Below, piece by piece: positions 8,805 through 17,617 of a stretch of DNA of 64,000 nucleotides (position 1 is its first letter; the number at the start of each line of letters is the position of its first letter). Source of the stretch: CALMEC01 sp963765105 (GTDB lineage Bacteria > Actinomycetota > Thermoleophilia > Miltoncostaeales > Miltoncostaeaceae); assembly GCA_963765105.1 (NCBI GenBank), contig CAVXUW010000004.1:558001-622000 (forward strand). The letters run 5' to 3'. The translations under genes were made by a program, and so were the position numbers. The notes beneath the pieces were generated by a model that worked only from the letters and a program-made list of their open reading frames with translations, was not told the DNA's origin and ran no database searches.

Positions 8805-9754
8805 TCGAACGTCCCACCCCGCATCCGGATCTTGCGGGCCGGTCGGTACTGACCCTGCAACACCACTCACCCGAGGCGGTTACGGCAGTCATCGACCTGG
8901 CGCGTGAGCTCAAGGCCACGCCGTGGCCGGAGTGGCCCAACTGGCTCAGCGGCCGAATCGTTGGCCTCATCTTCGAGCGCCCCTCTACCCGCACGCGCGT
9001 GGCCTTCGAGTCGGGAACGGTGCGGTTGGGTGGCCACGCCATCTACCTGTCCGCGGGCGACATGCAGCTGGGACGGGGCGAGGCCATCGAAGACACGGCG
9101 CTCATGCTGTCGGGCCTCGTCGACGCGCTGGTGTTGCGCACGGGGCCGCACCAGAAGCTGGTGGACCTGGCCAAGCACGCGTCGATTCCGGTGATCAATG
9201 CGCTGACCTATGAGCATCACCCCTGCCAAGGACTGGCCGACGTCATGACCATCGTGGAGCGCTTTGGCGATCCCACGGGCCTTCGGGTGGGGTACGTCGG
9301 CGACGGGAACAACTGCTTCATCTCCCTCGCCGTGGTTGGCGCCAAGGTCGGTCTCGACCTGGTGTGTGCATGCCCGGAGGGGTACGAGCCCAAGCCCGAG
9401 ATCGTCGCCTGGGCCAACGCCGCCGCGCAGGAGCGTGGGGGCAGCGTCCGGGTCGTGCGCGACCCTGCGGAGGCCGCCGACGGCGCCCGCGCTCTCTACA
9501 CCGACACGTGGGTTTCGATGGGCGATGAGGAGCGCGAGTCGGAACGCATCCGCACGTTGACGCCCTACAAACTCGATGCCGCCCTGATGGGACGTGCGGC
9601 GGCAGACGTCATCGCGCTTCACCCGCTCCCGGCCCATCACGACCTGGAGATCGCCTACGACGTTCTGCACGGGCCGCAGTCGGCGGCGTGGCAGCAGGGG
9701 CACAACCGCCTCTACACCCAGGCGGCACTGCTGGCGCACATCTTGGCGACGTAG
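8801..9754 (+). CDS. Ornithine carbamoyltransferase-like protein with HPLP loop
   Basis: A 317-residue member of the aspartate/ornithine carbamoyltransferase fold. The carbamoyl-phosphate motif STRTR is at residues 62-66, HPCQ at 140-143, and GDGNN at 167-171. The ornithine-side SMG loop is at 239-241 (TDTWVSMGDEE). The loop that is HCLP in ornithine carbamoyltransferases reads HPLP at 274-277, as in aspartate carbamoyltransferases. It could be an arginine-pathway ArgF with a tolerated substitution, or a transcarbamylase for another amino compound. Context does not support arginine synthesis: no other arg gene is nearby, and it is coupled to an acyl-CoA dehydrogenase gene. Confidence 0.8.
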   Translation: MIERPTPHPDLAGRSVLTLQHHSPEAVTAVIDLARELKATPWPEWPNWLSGRIVGLIFERPSTRTRVAFESGTVRLGGHAIYLSAGDMQLGRGEAIEDTALMLSGLVDALVLRTGPHQKLVDLAKHASIPVINALTYEHHPCQGLADVMTIVERFGDPTGLRVGYVGDGNNCFISLAVVGAKVGLDLVCACPEGYEPKPEIVAWANAAAQERGGSVRVVRDPAEAADGARALYTDTWVSMGDEERESERIRTLTPYKLDAALMGRAAADVIALHPLPAHHDLEIAYDVLHGPQSAAWQQGHNRLYTQAALLAHILAT

Positions 9755-9776
9755 CGTCGGTGTACGGGGTCGCCGG

Positions 9777-9805
9777 TTGTGTGCTACCCCGCTGCGCCGT
9801 AGCGT
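9777..9805 (+). promoter_or_regulatory. Putative sigma-A promoter for the rhomboid gene
   Basis: TTGTGT at 9777-9782 and TAGCGT at 9800-9805 are separated by 17 bases; the start codon follows 9 bases later. The same TAGCGT hexamer is the likely -10 box of the HU gene and of two leaderless genes in this window. Confidence 0.4.
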
Positions 9806-9814
9806 CCCGGGCCG

Positions 9815-10564
9815 ATGCTGCCGCTGCGCGACGACAACCCCACACACCGCTTCCCCATCCTCACGGTGATCGTGATCGCGCTCAACATCGTGATCTTCGG
9901 ATACCAGACGACCTTGCCGACCGAGGCGACGGTGGCGAACTTCGCCGACACCCAGTCGGGGCTTGTGTGCCAGTTCGCGACGGTGCCCGACCGAGTGCTC
10001 GACGGCAAAGCCGCCCCGAGCGATCTCGGCGAGCGCATCTGCCTGCAGCAAAATGCGGAAAACTCCCGCGCCACGACCCTGGTTACCCACCAATTCATTC
10101 ATGGCAGCTGGCTGCACCTCCTCGGCAACATGTTGTTTCTCTGGGTGTTTGGCAACAACATCGAAGACCGGCTGGGGCGCATTCGGTTCCTTCCGTTCTA
10201 CCTTCTGTGCGGCATCGCGGCGGCCCTCGGTCAAGCGCTCACCGACCCGGACTCGGTGATTCCGCTGATCGGCGCATCCGGCGCCATCTCCGGGGTTCTC
10301 GGGGCGTATTTCCTGCTCTTCCCCAAGGTCAGTGTGATGACCCTCCTCGGCATCTTCCCGGTGCGGTTGAAGGCCTGGATCGTCCTTGGCGCCTACATCG
10401 GGTTCCAGTTCTTCTACGTGTCACGTGAGGCCCAAGCGGGAGACTCCGCCGTGGCCTACTGGGCGCACATTGCTGGGTTCATCGCGGGCTTGGTGCTCAT
10501 CCTTCCGTTCCTCACCGGCCGTGGCGGGCGGGCGGGGCCACGCAGGACCGCTGCCGCACGATGA
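9815..10564 (+). CDS. Rhomboid-family intramembrane serine protease
   Basis: Cleaves transmembrane helices of substrate proteins. The 249-residue protein has six or seven membrane helices, with an extracytoplasmic insertion after helix 1 carrying two Cys. The catalytic Ser is in GASGAISG near residue 151, and the catalytic His in YWAHIAGF near 221. The HxxxN-type segment HLLGNMLFLWVFG in helix 2 is the usual rhomboid signature. The start is the ATG at 9815. The stop overlaps the next gene (ATGA). Physiological substrates are unknown. Confidence 0.92.
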   Translation: MLPLRDDNPTHRFPILTVIVIALNIVIFGYQTTLPTEATVANFADTQSGLVCQFATVPDRVLDGKAAPSDLGERICLQQNAENSRATTLVTHQFIHGSWLHLLGNMLFLWVFGNNIEDRLGRIRFLPFYLLCGIAAALGQALTDPDSVIPLIGASGAISGVLGAYFLLFPKVSVMTLLGIFPVRLKAWIVLGAYIGFQFFYVSREAQAGDSAVAYWAHIAGFIAGLVLILPFLTGRGGRAGPRRTAAAR

Positions 10565-10842
10565 AGTGGCCATGGAGGCGTCGGGATCGGCCGCCACCTG
10601 TCCCTGCCTGGGTCGTTGTGGCCTGGGCGAGACACGAGCCCGAGGCCGATCTCATCGTCAACCTGCTCCACGATCGCGGCATCGCCGCGTACCACCGACG
10701 TGGCCTGGGCGTGGATGTGCCGGACTTTCTCGCGATGGGCCAACGCGTCGTTCTCGTTCCGGCGGACCAGCACGACGTGGCACGAGAACTGCTCGAGCCG
10801 GGGTCATTCGTGCCGGACGACGAGCCCGATACCGCCCCTTAA
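10561..10842 (+). CDS. DUF2007-like small protein
   Basis: A 93-residue soluble protein coupled to the rhomboid gene by an ATGA overlap. It reads as a compact alpha/beta domain with the pattern seen in the DUF2007 (putative signal-transducing) family: a hydrophobic strand, an EADLIVNLLHDRGI helix near residues 27-40, then a VLVPADQHDVARELL strand-helix unit near 64-78. The N-terminus is short and basic. Family function is not established. Confidence 0.6.
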   Translation: MKWPWRRRDRPPPVPAWVVVAWARHEPEADLIVNLLHDRGIAAYHRRGLGVDVPDFLAMGQRVVLVPADQHDVARELLEPGSFVPDDEPDTAP

Positions 10843-10849
10843 ACGCTTC

Positions 10850-10869
10850 GAGCCACCCGAGGGTGGCTC
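10850..10869 (+). terminator. Hairpin after the rhomboid operon
   Basis: GAGCCACCC followed two bases later by GGGTGGCTC, a perfect 9-bp inverted repeat directly after the DUF2007 stop codon. It lacks a T-run, so it may be a weak or Rho-assisted terminator. Confidence 0.5.
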
Positions 10870-10986
10870 TCACGTGAACAGAAAAGCCGCTCCGTTCGGG
10901 CGGTGTGTGCAGCGGCATTGTGCAAATTCCTACGGTCCTGGTCAAGCCCTTTGGCAAATTTCGCGCGAATCGGGGACACTTGACGA

Positions 10987-12154
10987 GTGACACCTTCATC
11001 GAACTTCGCGGTTGCGCTCTCCGAGGCGACGGATGCGCGGGACGCTGCCCGGGAGGTCACCGCCGCCGTCCGCAGCGCGCTTGGTGGGCGCGATGCAACG
11101 CTGGCGGTGCTCTTTGTGACCCCGTCACTGTGTACCGACCCCTGGACGCTCCGGGACGACATCCTCGCCGGGGTCGGCGCCCAACACCTGATTGGGTGCA
11201 CCACCGAAACTGTCATCGGCAACGGACGGGAGCTCGAAGGCCAGAGTGGGATGTCGCTGTGGTGCGGCGTTCTGCCCGATGTCACCGCCACCGTTTTTCA
11301 TTTGTCGCGATCCGACGACACGGATTCCATCATCGGCTGGCCCGATACCGGCGACCTGGCGGGTTCGCCCCTCATCATGGTCGCCGACCCCTTCACGTTC
11401 CCTGCCGACGTGATGCTGGCCGAGTACAACCGCGGCGGGTTGCCACCCATCGTCGGGCGGACTGGCATCGGGCGGCGCTCGCCCCGGTGAGCACGTTTTG
11501 TTCTGCGATCGCGACGTCTGCTTCGATGGTGCCGTGGCTGTGGCACTCCCCGGCGCACCGTTCATCCCCGTCGTCTCCCAGGGCTGCGCGCCGATCGGAC
11601 CGGACATGGTCATCACCGCAGGCGGCGGACCTGTCATCGCCGAGCTCGCCGGCACTGTCGCATTCGACAAGATTCACAGTGTTGTTGACGACCTCGATGA
11701 GGAGGAACGGCGACTCGTCTGTCAACCCCTCCTTGCGGGTCTCGTGATTGATGAGAACAAACCCGAGTATGAGCGTGGCGACTTCCTCGTTCGCGGAATA
11801 CACGGGCGGGATCCCGATACTGGCGCCGTGTATGTGGGTGAGAATGTGCGCATCGGTCAGACGTTTCGTCTCCACGTACGTGACGCCGCGTCCGCAAGCG
11901 ACGACCTGCGTCAATCGCTTCGGCGTGTGGCGAGTTTCGGTGCCACACCACGTCCGGCAGCGGGACTTGTCTTTAGCTGCAACGGCCGAGGTGAACGCCT
12001 CTTTGGTTCCGCGAATCACGACGCCCAGATGATCGCTGACGAGATCGGTGTTCCCACCGCGGGAATGTTCTGCAATGGAGAGATCGGGCCGGTGGGCGGT
12101 GCGTCTTTCCTTCATGCATTTACTGCCACCATGGCCGTGTTCTTTGACATGTGA
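10987..12154 (+). pseudogene. FIST-domain sensor protein, interrupted by a one-base insertion
   Basis: FIST proteins are small-ligand sensory modules, often linked to signal transduction. The N-terminal half runs from a GTG at 10987 and goes out of frame at about 11458; the second half (FIST_C, with VSQGCAPIG and the final CNGEIGP and FLHAFTAT blocks) is read one base later, to the TGA at 12152. Removing one base from the gggcgg at 11455-11460 gives one continuous 388-residue protein with the normal FIST_N to FIST_C junction (VGGLASGGARPG). Either a sequencing indel or a true frameshift is possible. The gene stands alone on its strand. Confidence 0.8.
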
Positions 12155-12167
12155 TGTACCTGGCCCC

Positions 12168-12197
12168 TTGACGCTAACTCCCGTAGTCCGCTAGAAA
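12168..12197 (+). promoter_or_regulatory. Possible promoter for the HTH/coiled-coil gene
   Basis: TTGACG at 12168-12173 and TAGAAA at 12192-12197, separated by 18 bases, about 40 bases before the start codon. The -10 match is partial. Confidence 0.3.
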
Positions 12198-12236
12198 GCT
12201 ATGGGTGATTAGTGGGTCAACCAAGAGGATGTGGAT

Positions 12237-12626
12237 GTGACTGACGATCAAGGACGCCGTGGTGGCGTCGGTAATCAAATTTTTGATGAGGTTGAGGAGC
12301 TTGTTGCGGGTGGAATGAACAAGTCACAGGCGTTTAATGACATCTCCCAACGCACCGGACGTGAAGCGGGCACTGTCGCCGCAAACTACTATCGGGTTGC
12401 GCGTCAGCGTGGGGCCGCATTACGTCCCCGTCGCCGTCGTGTTGAAGGCGCCGCCGGCCGGGGACGCGCCGGCAGCGGCGATGTTGCCGCAGCGTTGGCG
12501 AAAGCCCAGGCCGCGCTCGATGAGCTGTCGCGTGCCGTGCGTCGCCAGGAGCAAGAGATCGCGCGGATGCGTGACGAGTCCCGCAGCTTGGCCGAGCTGC
12601 GTCGCGTGGCCCGTCGCTTGAAGTAG
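12237..12626 (+). CDS. Small putative DNA-binding protein with C-terminal coiled coil
   Basis: Not recognised as a named family. From the GTG at 12237 it has 129 residues; I prefer this start over the GTG at 12231 because AGAGG at 12224-12228 is 8 bases away. The N-terminal third looks like a helix-turn-helix (NKSQAFNDISQRTG, then VAANYYRVARQRG). A basic Arg-rich linker (about residues 55-75) follows, then a C-terminal heptad-type helix rich in Ala, Glu and Arg. DNA binding is inferred. It follows the broken FIST gene and is convergent with the dehydrogenase gene. Confidence 0.7.
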   Translation: MTDDQGRRGGVGNQIFDEVEELVAGGMNKSQAFNDISQRTGREAGTVAANYYRVARQRGAALRPRRRRVEGAAGRGRAGSGDVAAALAKAQAALDELSRAVRRQEQEIARMRDESRSLAELRRVARRLK

Positions 12627-12627
12627 T

Positions 12628-13647
12628 TCAGTGCGTGAGCACCGGACGCTTTTGCCCGGATTCGGCGAGCACGGTGGCAACCTCTTCGAGGCCCACCGGC
12701 TCGCCGACAAGCTCCGCGAATGGGATGTCGTCACGCTCGAGGAGCTGGAGCGCCTCCCGAACAGCAGCCGGGGTGTGGTGGTAGCTGCCCTGAAGGCGTA
12801 GTTCGGAGTAGTGAAGTGGCTGCGTGGGCAGCGTCACCGTCGAGCCCGGCGCGCACCCACCGTAGAGGTTGATCTCCGCTCCAGCACGCGCAACGGCCAC
12901 GGCCACCTGCCAGGTTTCGGGACGTCCAACGGCCTCAAAAACCACGTCGGCCCCGCGACCTCCCGGCGTCATCGCACGCACAGCCCGGGCCCCCGCGTCG
13001 TCACGCGGCGCGTCGGCAACGGCCGCTGCGCCAAAGGCCAGGGCGCGTTCACGCCGGTCGGGATGGGGGTCACACACCACCACCCGACACCCGCGCGCCG
13101 CGAGCCCCGCACACAGAAGCTGCCCCTGCACTCCCCCACCGATGATCACCACCGTGTCGGCCTCGGCGGCCTCGGAACGTTGGACACCGTGAATGGCGCA
13201 GGCGAGCGGCTCGATCATCGGAGCGCGCCACGTTTCCATTCCGGCCGGTCGCGGCAACATGTTCGTGGCGACGATCGGCGCCGGAATCACGACCTTCTCG
13301 GCGTAGGTGCCCCAGAGGTAGGACAGGGACTCGCACAGACTGAGACGACCCTTCGCGCAGAAGAAGCACTGGCGACACGGCGCGGAGTTGGCCACAACGA
13401 CGCGATCGCCGATGGCGGTGTGGAGCACTCCTTCGCCTGTGGCGATGACGGCACCGGTGACTTCATGGCCCAGCGGTGTCGGCACTGGGGGAAGTGCGGG
13501 GTGAGCTCCGTTACGAAGGCTTTTGGCGTCGCTTGAGCACGTCATGGCGAGCTCGACCGACAACAACACCTCCCCCGGCCCAGGCTCGGGGTCGGGCACC
13601 TCTTCCAGGCGGAGGTCGTAAGGGCCGTGAAGGATGAGCGCGCGCAC
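12628..13647 (-). CDS. Zinc-dependent alcohol dehydrogenase (MDR superfamily)
   Basis: NAD(P)-dependent medium-chain dehydrogenase of 339 residues. Catalytic-zinc residues fit CSSDA near residue 37 and GHE near 60. The structural-zinc cysteines appear as CRQCFFCAKGRLSLC near 91-105. The Rossmann motif GGGVQG is near 169-174. The sequence is closer to sorbitol/threonine dehydrogenase-like enzymes than to class III ADH, and substrate cannot be set. The GTG start at 13647 is 6 bases from a -10 box, so the message is probably leaderless. It is divergent from the prenyl synthase gene. Confidence 0.85.
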   Translation of the reverse strand: MRALILHGPYDLRLEEVPDPEPGPGEVLLSVELAMTCSSDAKSLRNGAHPALPPVPTPLGHEVTGAVIATGEGVLHTAIGDRVVVANSAPCRQCFFCAKGRLSLCESLSYLWGTYAEKVVIPAPIVATNMLPRPAGMETWRAPMIEPLACAIHGVQRSEAAEADTVVIIGGGVQGQLLCAGLAARGCRVVVCDPHPDRRERALAFGAAAVADAPRDDAGARAVRAMTPGGRGADVVFEAVGRPETWQVAVAVARAGAEINLYGGCAPGSTVTLPTQPLHYSELRLQGSYHHTPAAVREALQLLERDDIPFAELVGEPVGLEEVATVLAESGQKRPVLTH

Positions 13648-13653
13648 CGGGAG

Positions 13654-13659
13654 ACGCTA
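13654..13659 (-). promoter_or_regulatory. -10 box TAGCGT for a leaderless start
   Basis: On the minus strand TAGCGT ends 6 bases before the GTG at 13647, with no ribosome binding site between them. Confidence 0.45.
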
Positions 13660-13686
13660 CCAAGTCCTGCTCACCATCTCGGTAGC

Positions 13687-14604
13687 ATGCGCCGCCCGAG
13701 GAGGACGAAAACGAGCTACCCCGACCACCTTCAGAGCCTTGTCGAGAAGTACCTGGAACACCTGCGCTTCGGCGCCGACGTTCCCGGCCCCGCCTCTGAC
13801 GCCGCGGGCACCCAGGGGCTGGTCGAGGCGATGCGGTACTCGCTGCTTGCCGGCGGTAAACGTATTCGGCCCGTGCTCTGCCTGGCGACGTGCGAAGCGT
13901 TGGGTCACGACCCGCAGCGGCTTCTTCCGACGGCGGCGGCCCTGGAGCTCATCCACACCTACTCGCTCATTCACGACGACCTGCCGTCGATGGACGATGA
14001 CGATTTGCGGCGTGGTCGCCCCACCTGCCACCGCGCTTTTGGTGAGGACACCGCCATCCTTGCGGGCGACGCGTTGTTTGCCGAAGCCATTCGCCTGGTG
14101 GTCGATGAACAATCCGGCGATGCCGAGATGCGCTTGGCGATCATCGGCGAACTCACACGGGCATCCGGCGTCGACGGAATGGTGGGCGGACAGTTCCTCG
14201 ACCTTCGCGACCACGGGCGCCGCTCACCCGAAGCGCTTCGCCATGTTCACCGGCTAAAGACGGGTCGACTCATCGCCTCATCAGTGGGGTGCGCAGTGTT
14301 AGCCGCGCGCCCGCCCGAGGTGGTGCGCGATTCGCTCCACGCATTCGCCCATGAGTTGGGACTGTTGTTTCAAATTGTCGATGACATTCTCGATGTGGCG
14401 GGCGATGAGGAGTCGCTTGGGAAGTCCGTTGGCGCCGACGCCCGTCAGGGCAAGGTCACCTACGTGAGTTTCCATGGCCTGGCACGCGCCCGTGAGTTGG
14501 CGGAAGAGAGCCACCACCGGGCCACCGACCTGCTGGCCCGCGTGCCCGGCCCCACCGACGACCTCGCCGCACTCAGCGAGCTGATCTTCGCCCGGCATCA
14601 CTAG
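13687..14604 (+). CDS. Geranylgeranyl/farnesyl diphosphate synthase (IspA-like)
   Basis: Trans-prenyl elongase that condenses isopentenyl diphosphate with allylic diphosphates to C15-C20 products. About 305 residues from the ATG at 13687. The first aspartate-rich motif is DDLPSMDDDD near residues 98-107, of the IspA arrangement. The second is DDILD near 232-236. Substrate-binding GGKRIRP is near 57-63 and MVGGQFLD near 161-168. Upstream sequence in frame overlaps the divergent gene and is not needed. Product chain length is not determinable by eye. Confidence 0.92.
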   Translation: MRRPRRTKTSYPDHLQSLVEKYLEHLRFGADVPGPASDAAGTQGLVEAMRYSLLAGGKRIRPVLCLATCEALGHDPQRLLPTAAALELIHTYSLIHDDLPSMDDDDLRRGRPTCHRAFGEDTAILAGDALFAEAIRLVVDEQSGDAEMRLAIIGELTRASGVDGMVGGQFLDLRDHGRRSPEALRHVHRLKTGRLIASSVGCAVLAARPPEVVRDSLHAFAHELGLLFQIVDDILDVAGDEESLGKSVGADARQGKVTYVSFHGLARARELAEESHHRATDLLARVPGPTDDLAALSELIFARHH

Positions 14605-14640
14605 CGCCCCGCTCGCCACCAAAACAGGCCCCCCAGGCAC

Positions 14641-14646
14641 GATAAT
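14641..14646 (+). promoter_or_regulatory. -10 box GATAAT for a leaderless start
   Basis: GATAAT ends 6 bases before the ATG at 14653, with no Shine-Dalgarno. The sequence after it (cgccga) nearly matches that of the ABC-F gene start at 23637 (cgacgg). Confidence 0.5.
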
Positions 14647-14652
14647 CGCCGA

Positions 14653-16497
14653 ATGGACCGCGTCCCGCACGACGTGAACACGGGATCTGAGCCGACTTGG
14701 ACGATGGTCTCAGGCGTGCCCACACTCTGCGCCCCCGCCACGGATATCTTCGCGATCGGGGTGGAGTTCGGCGTCGGTCGGGGCGACGAGACCTTCCCTC
14801 AGGTTGGCATCACCCACCTGGTTGAGCACCTGGCCTTTCCCCGCGAGCGCCATCGCCGGGTGGATGCCAACGCCACCGTTCGCACGGCCACCACCGGGTT
14901 CTGGCTGAGCGGACGTAATCGATCGACCGTCCTCGACGCGCTGACAACCATCAGCGAGCGTCTCGCCGCTCTCCCCACCGACGAGTTCGAATCCGAACGC
15001 GAGGTCCTGCGGGTAGAGAACCAATCGCGCGCGACCAGCGTCGTGGAGACCGCGCTGCTTCTCCGATTTGGCGCGCACGGCCCGGGGCTCACTGCTCTCG
15101 ACGAGAACGCGTTGATCACCTGCACGCCGTCCGACGTACGTTCGTGGGCCGAGCAGTGGTTCGCCCAGAACAACGCGGCAATGTGGATGGTCGGAGAGCC
15201 GGGCGACGACGTGGTGCTTGCACTGCGCCCGGGTCCGACAATCAGCCGACCCGCGCCAAGCGCCAATAGCGAGATCGTCCTTCCGTCGTTGTACACGGCG
15301 GCCCCCCAGGGAGGCGTCACCATCACGTTCACAGCTGCGGCGAGCGACGACGTTCGTCTCGGTGTCATGGTGGCCGAACAGATGCTCATGCGCCGACTGC
15401 GTTTCGATCAGTCGCTGACCTATTCGGTGTTGACGGACGTTGCGTTACTCCCGGGTGGCCGCTGCCATGTCACGCTCACCGCCGACTGCCAGCCGGGGAA
15501 TGAGACCGACGTGGCCAACGAGATGTTGCGGGTTGTCGACGAGATCGCCAGCTACGGGCCGCCGGCCGACGAGTTCGACGACCACATCGACGTTGTGCGC
15601 CGATCTCGCATCGATGACATTCGCGGGTTGGCCGAGCAGCTGGCAGGGGGCACCGATCCCTTCGTCGGGTGGCACGAGCCAACAGTTGCCACGGTTTCTG
15701 CGGCGTTTCGCGACGCCGTGACGTCGCTCCTCGTCATGGTGCCGCTTGGCACTCGAGTCGATCGCGCGGGGCTCGAGCCCTACCCCATGTTCTCGTCGCA
15801 ACGCCTATCGGGCACGACGTTCCGCACCGGGGGAGGGTTCCTTCGTCGAAAGGGCAGCACAGACCAAACCGTCGTTGTAGCGGCCGAGGGCATCTCCATC
15901 GTTGGTCCTGTCGGCGCCGTGACCGTGCTGTTTGCCGACTGTGCCGGGATGCTGACCTGGGCCGACGGCACGCGGGCGCTGTGGGGAAACGACGGCTTTC
16001 ACGTGACCATCGATCCCCGCAACTGGCGAAACGGTGAGGAGATCATCGCGGCCCTCGATGCGGGTGTGCCCACTCATCGTATCGTTCCGATGGACCGCGG
16101 AACCGCCGGCGTGGACGCCGTCAGCACCGCCACTGGCCAGGCGAAGCCCAACCTAAAGCACGATTCGCTTGCCGGAGTCGGAACTCACCTGCGCACCGAC
16201 GAGACGCTGGTGGCTGTCGTGCCGGCCGGTCGTGAGCGCAGGATGGGGCTCTTGGCCGTCACTTCCGCGCGCCTCCTGTGGCTGCACGAAGAGCATCTCA
16301 TCCAGCAGTTTCGGTTGGAGGAGATCCAGGGCATCGATACGCGAATGTCCTTCGGTTGTCCATATATCTTGGTGCGAGCAAACGACGAGGACATGGAGTT
16401 CACCGGCCTCGATATCCGGGCCGCACAGTCCTTCGTGCTCGATGTCCATGGAGCGGTGACCACCTACGTGGGACCTCCCCGCGTCGACAGCAGCTAA
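14653..16497 (+). CDS. M16-family zinc peptidase with C-terminal PH-like domain
   Basis: A 614-residue protein. The inverted zinc motif HLVEH at residues 55-59 and the downstream acidic helix near 115-122 identify an M16 (pitrilysin/processing-peptidase) catalytic domain. A second M16-type half follows to about residue 340. There is a connecting region, and then at about 525-605 a stretch with the bacterial PH-domain pattern (E-T-L-V-A-V-V, LLAVTSARLLWLHE, FRLEEIQGID). No signal peptide or membrane helix is obvious, so it is probably cytoplasmic. The second half lacks an R/Y pair I could confirm. The pairing of M16 with a PH-like domain is not an architecture I recognise. Confidence 0.75.
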   Translation: MDRVPHDVNTGSEPTWTMVSGVPTLCAPATDIFAIGVEFGVGRGDETFPQVGITHLVEHLAFPRERHRRVDANATVRTATTGFWLSGRNRSTVLDALTTISERLAALPTDEFESEREVLRVENQSRATSVVETALLLRFGAHGPGLTALDENALITCTPSDVRSWAEQWFAQNNAAMWMVGEPGDDVVLALRPGPTISRPAPSANSEIVLPSLYTAAPQGGVTITFTAAASDDVRLGVMVAEQMLMRRLRFDQSLTYSVLTDVALLPGGRCHVTLTADCQPGNETDVANEMLRVVDEIASYGPPADEFDDHIDVVRRSRIDDIRGLAEQLAGGTDPFVGWHEPTVATVSAAFRDAVTSLLVMVPLGTRVDRAGLEPYPMFSSQRLSGTTFRTGGGFLRRKGSTDQTVVVAAEGISIVGPVGAVTVLFADCAGMLTWADGTRALWGNDGFHVTIDPRNWRNGEEIIAALDAGVPTHRIVPMDRGTAGVDAVSTATGQAKPNLKHDSLAGVGTHLRTDETLVAVVPAGRERRMGLLAVTSARLLWLHEEHLIQQFRLEEIQGIDTRMSFGCPYILVRANDEDMEFTGLDIRAAQSFVLDVHGAVTTYVGPPRVDSS

Positions 16498-16501
16498 CCC
16501 A

Positions 16502-17515
16502 CTACGCCCCGACGGCCGCGAAACGAAGGTGCGGTCGCTTTCCGACGAAAGCGGCGAGATCGTCGACAGCCGCGGCGATTCGATCCCGGTGATCAGCGCT
16601 CAGGGCGGAACTCACTGACACTGTCACGTCGATGACACCGCCGGTCTCGCGACGCTTCCACCGCCCCGCGTCACGCAGATCGCAGATGACGATGCCACCA
16701 CCGGACTCGGCGAATGACTGGGGTTCGTCGCCACACGGGTGATCGGCGACGCGCGAAAAGTTGATGCTCGTGTAGCTGAGATATGCCTCGTCGAAGGTCG
16801 GAAGAAGCAGCACGCGGTCGCGGTGGCGCGATCTTGCTCGCCGAGACGGGTCGTACCACTGTGTCGTTCCTTCGACGTCCCGTGACGCCAGTTCGTCTCC
16901 CAACTCGGCGATGGCCACCTTCACCTCCGTTTGTGTCACTGTCGTCCAGCGTGTCAGGTCGGTGACCGCGGCCGGCCCGTGACCGGAGAAGAATCGACGC
17001 ACCAGTTCGCGAATGCCGACGGGACGATCCTGCGGCACGGTTGCGGGTATGCGTTCGGCGGTGAGGGCATACGTGTGGTGACGTCCCTGAACCGGGCCCG
17101 AGCAGATCAGCCCGCGAAGTTCCGCGAGCAATAACAGATGACCGAGAGGGGGTCCGTCAAGCTCCGGCTGGACAATCTGCTGTGCGATCTGTCGACGCGT
17201 GAGGAACGTCTCGCCTCCCAGGAGATCGACGAACCTCCCGTGGATGCGATCGATGAGGTGTTCGTCGAGCCCGAGCTGCCGGTGTCGACCCGCCAATCCG
17301 GAGATGACTTTGGCCGAGGTGAGATCGAGGATCCATCTCAGATCCTCTGCCCGCACGAAGTGCCACGTGGGTCGTAAAATGTGGGTCCGGACGATTCGCC
17401 CCGAATCGAGTGCGGCACGCACCCCGTCGTCGTCAACACCACGAAGGCGCATCCCGAGCGACCACCGCGCGAGCGGTGCGTCCTGTGCCTGCACGCAGAC
17501 CAGCGATTCGACCAC
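16502..17515 (-). CDS. Winged-helix AlkZ-like DNA glycosylase (HTH_42 family), start unclear
   Basis: This family contains the AlkZ/YcaQ glycosylases, which unhook crosslinks or remove bulky lesions using a QxQ motif; QAQ is present near residues 9-11 from the first canonical start (GTG 17515). Further family blocks: RTHILRPTWHFV near 43-54, and LLLPTFDEAYLSY near 237-249. Homology-like sequence continues upstream in frame through about 35 codons (RRDQLLSQRLATQHLTS and following) with no ATG, GTG or TTG, back to the TGA that ends tag. The true start may be an ATT at 17593, 11 bases after AAGGA, or the gene may be a read-through or damaged fusion with tag. Confidence 0.75.
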   Translation of the reverse strand: MVESLVCVQAQDAPLARWSLGMRLRGVDDDGVRAALDSGRIVRTHILRPTWHFVRAEDLRWILDLTSAKVISGLAGRHRQLGLDEHLIDRIHGRFVDLLGGETFLTRRQIAQQIVQPELDGPPLGHLLLLAELRGLICSGPVQGRHHTYALTAERIPATVPQDRPVGIRELVRRFFSGHGPAAVTDLTRWTTVTQTEVKVAIAELGDELASRDVEGTTQWYDPSRRARSRHRDRVLLLPTFDEAYLSYTSINFSRVADHPCGDEPQSFAESGGGIVICDLRDAGRWKRRETGGVIDVTVSVSSALSADHRDRIAAAVDDLAAFVGKRPHLRFAAVGA

Positions 17516-17617
17516 AGCTTCGACGTTGGGGAACGGCGCTGACGTCAGGTGTTGCGTCGCAAGACGCTGAGAAAGGAGCTGATCGCGACGAATGAGAGAT
17601 CGATTCCTTCGATTTGC

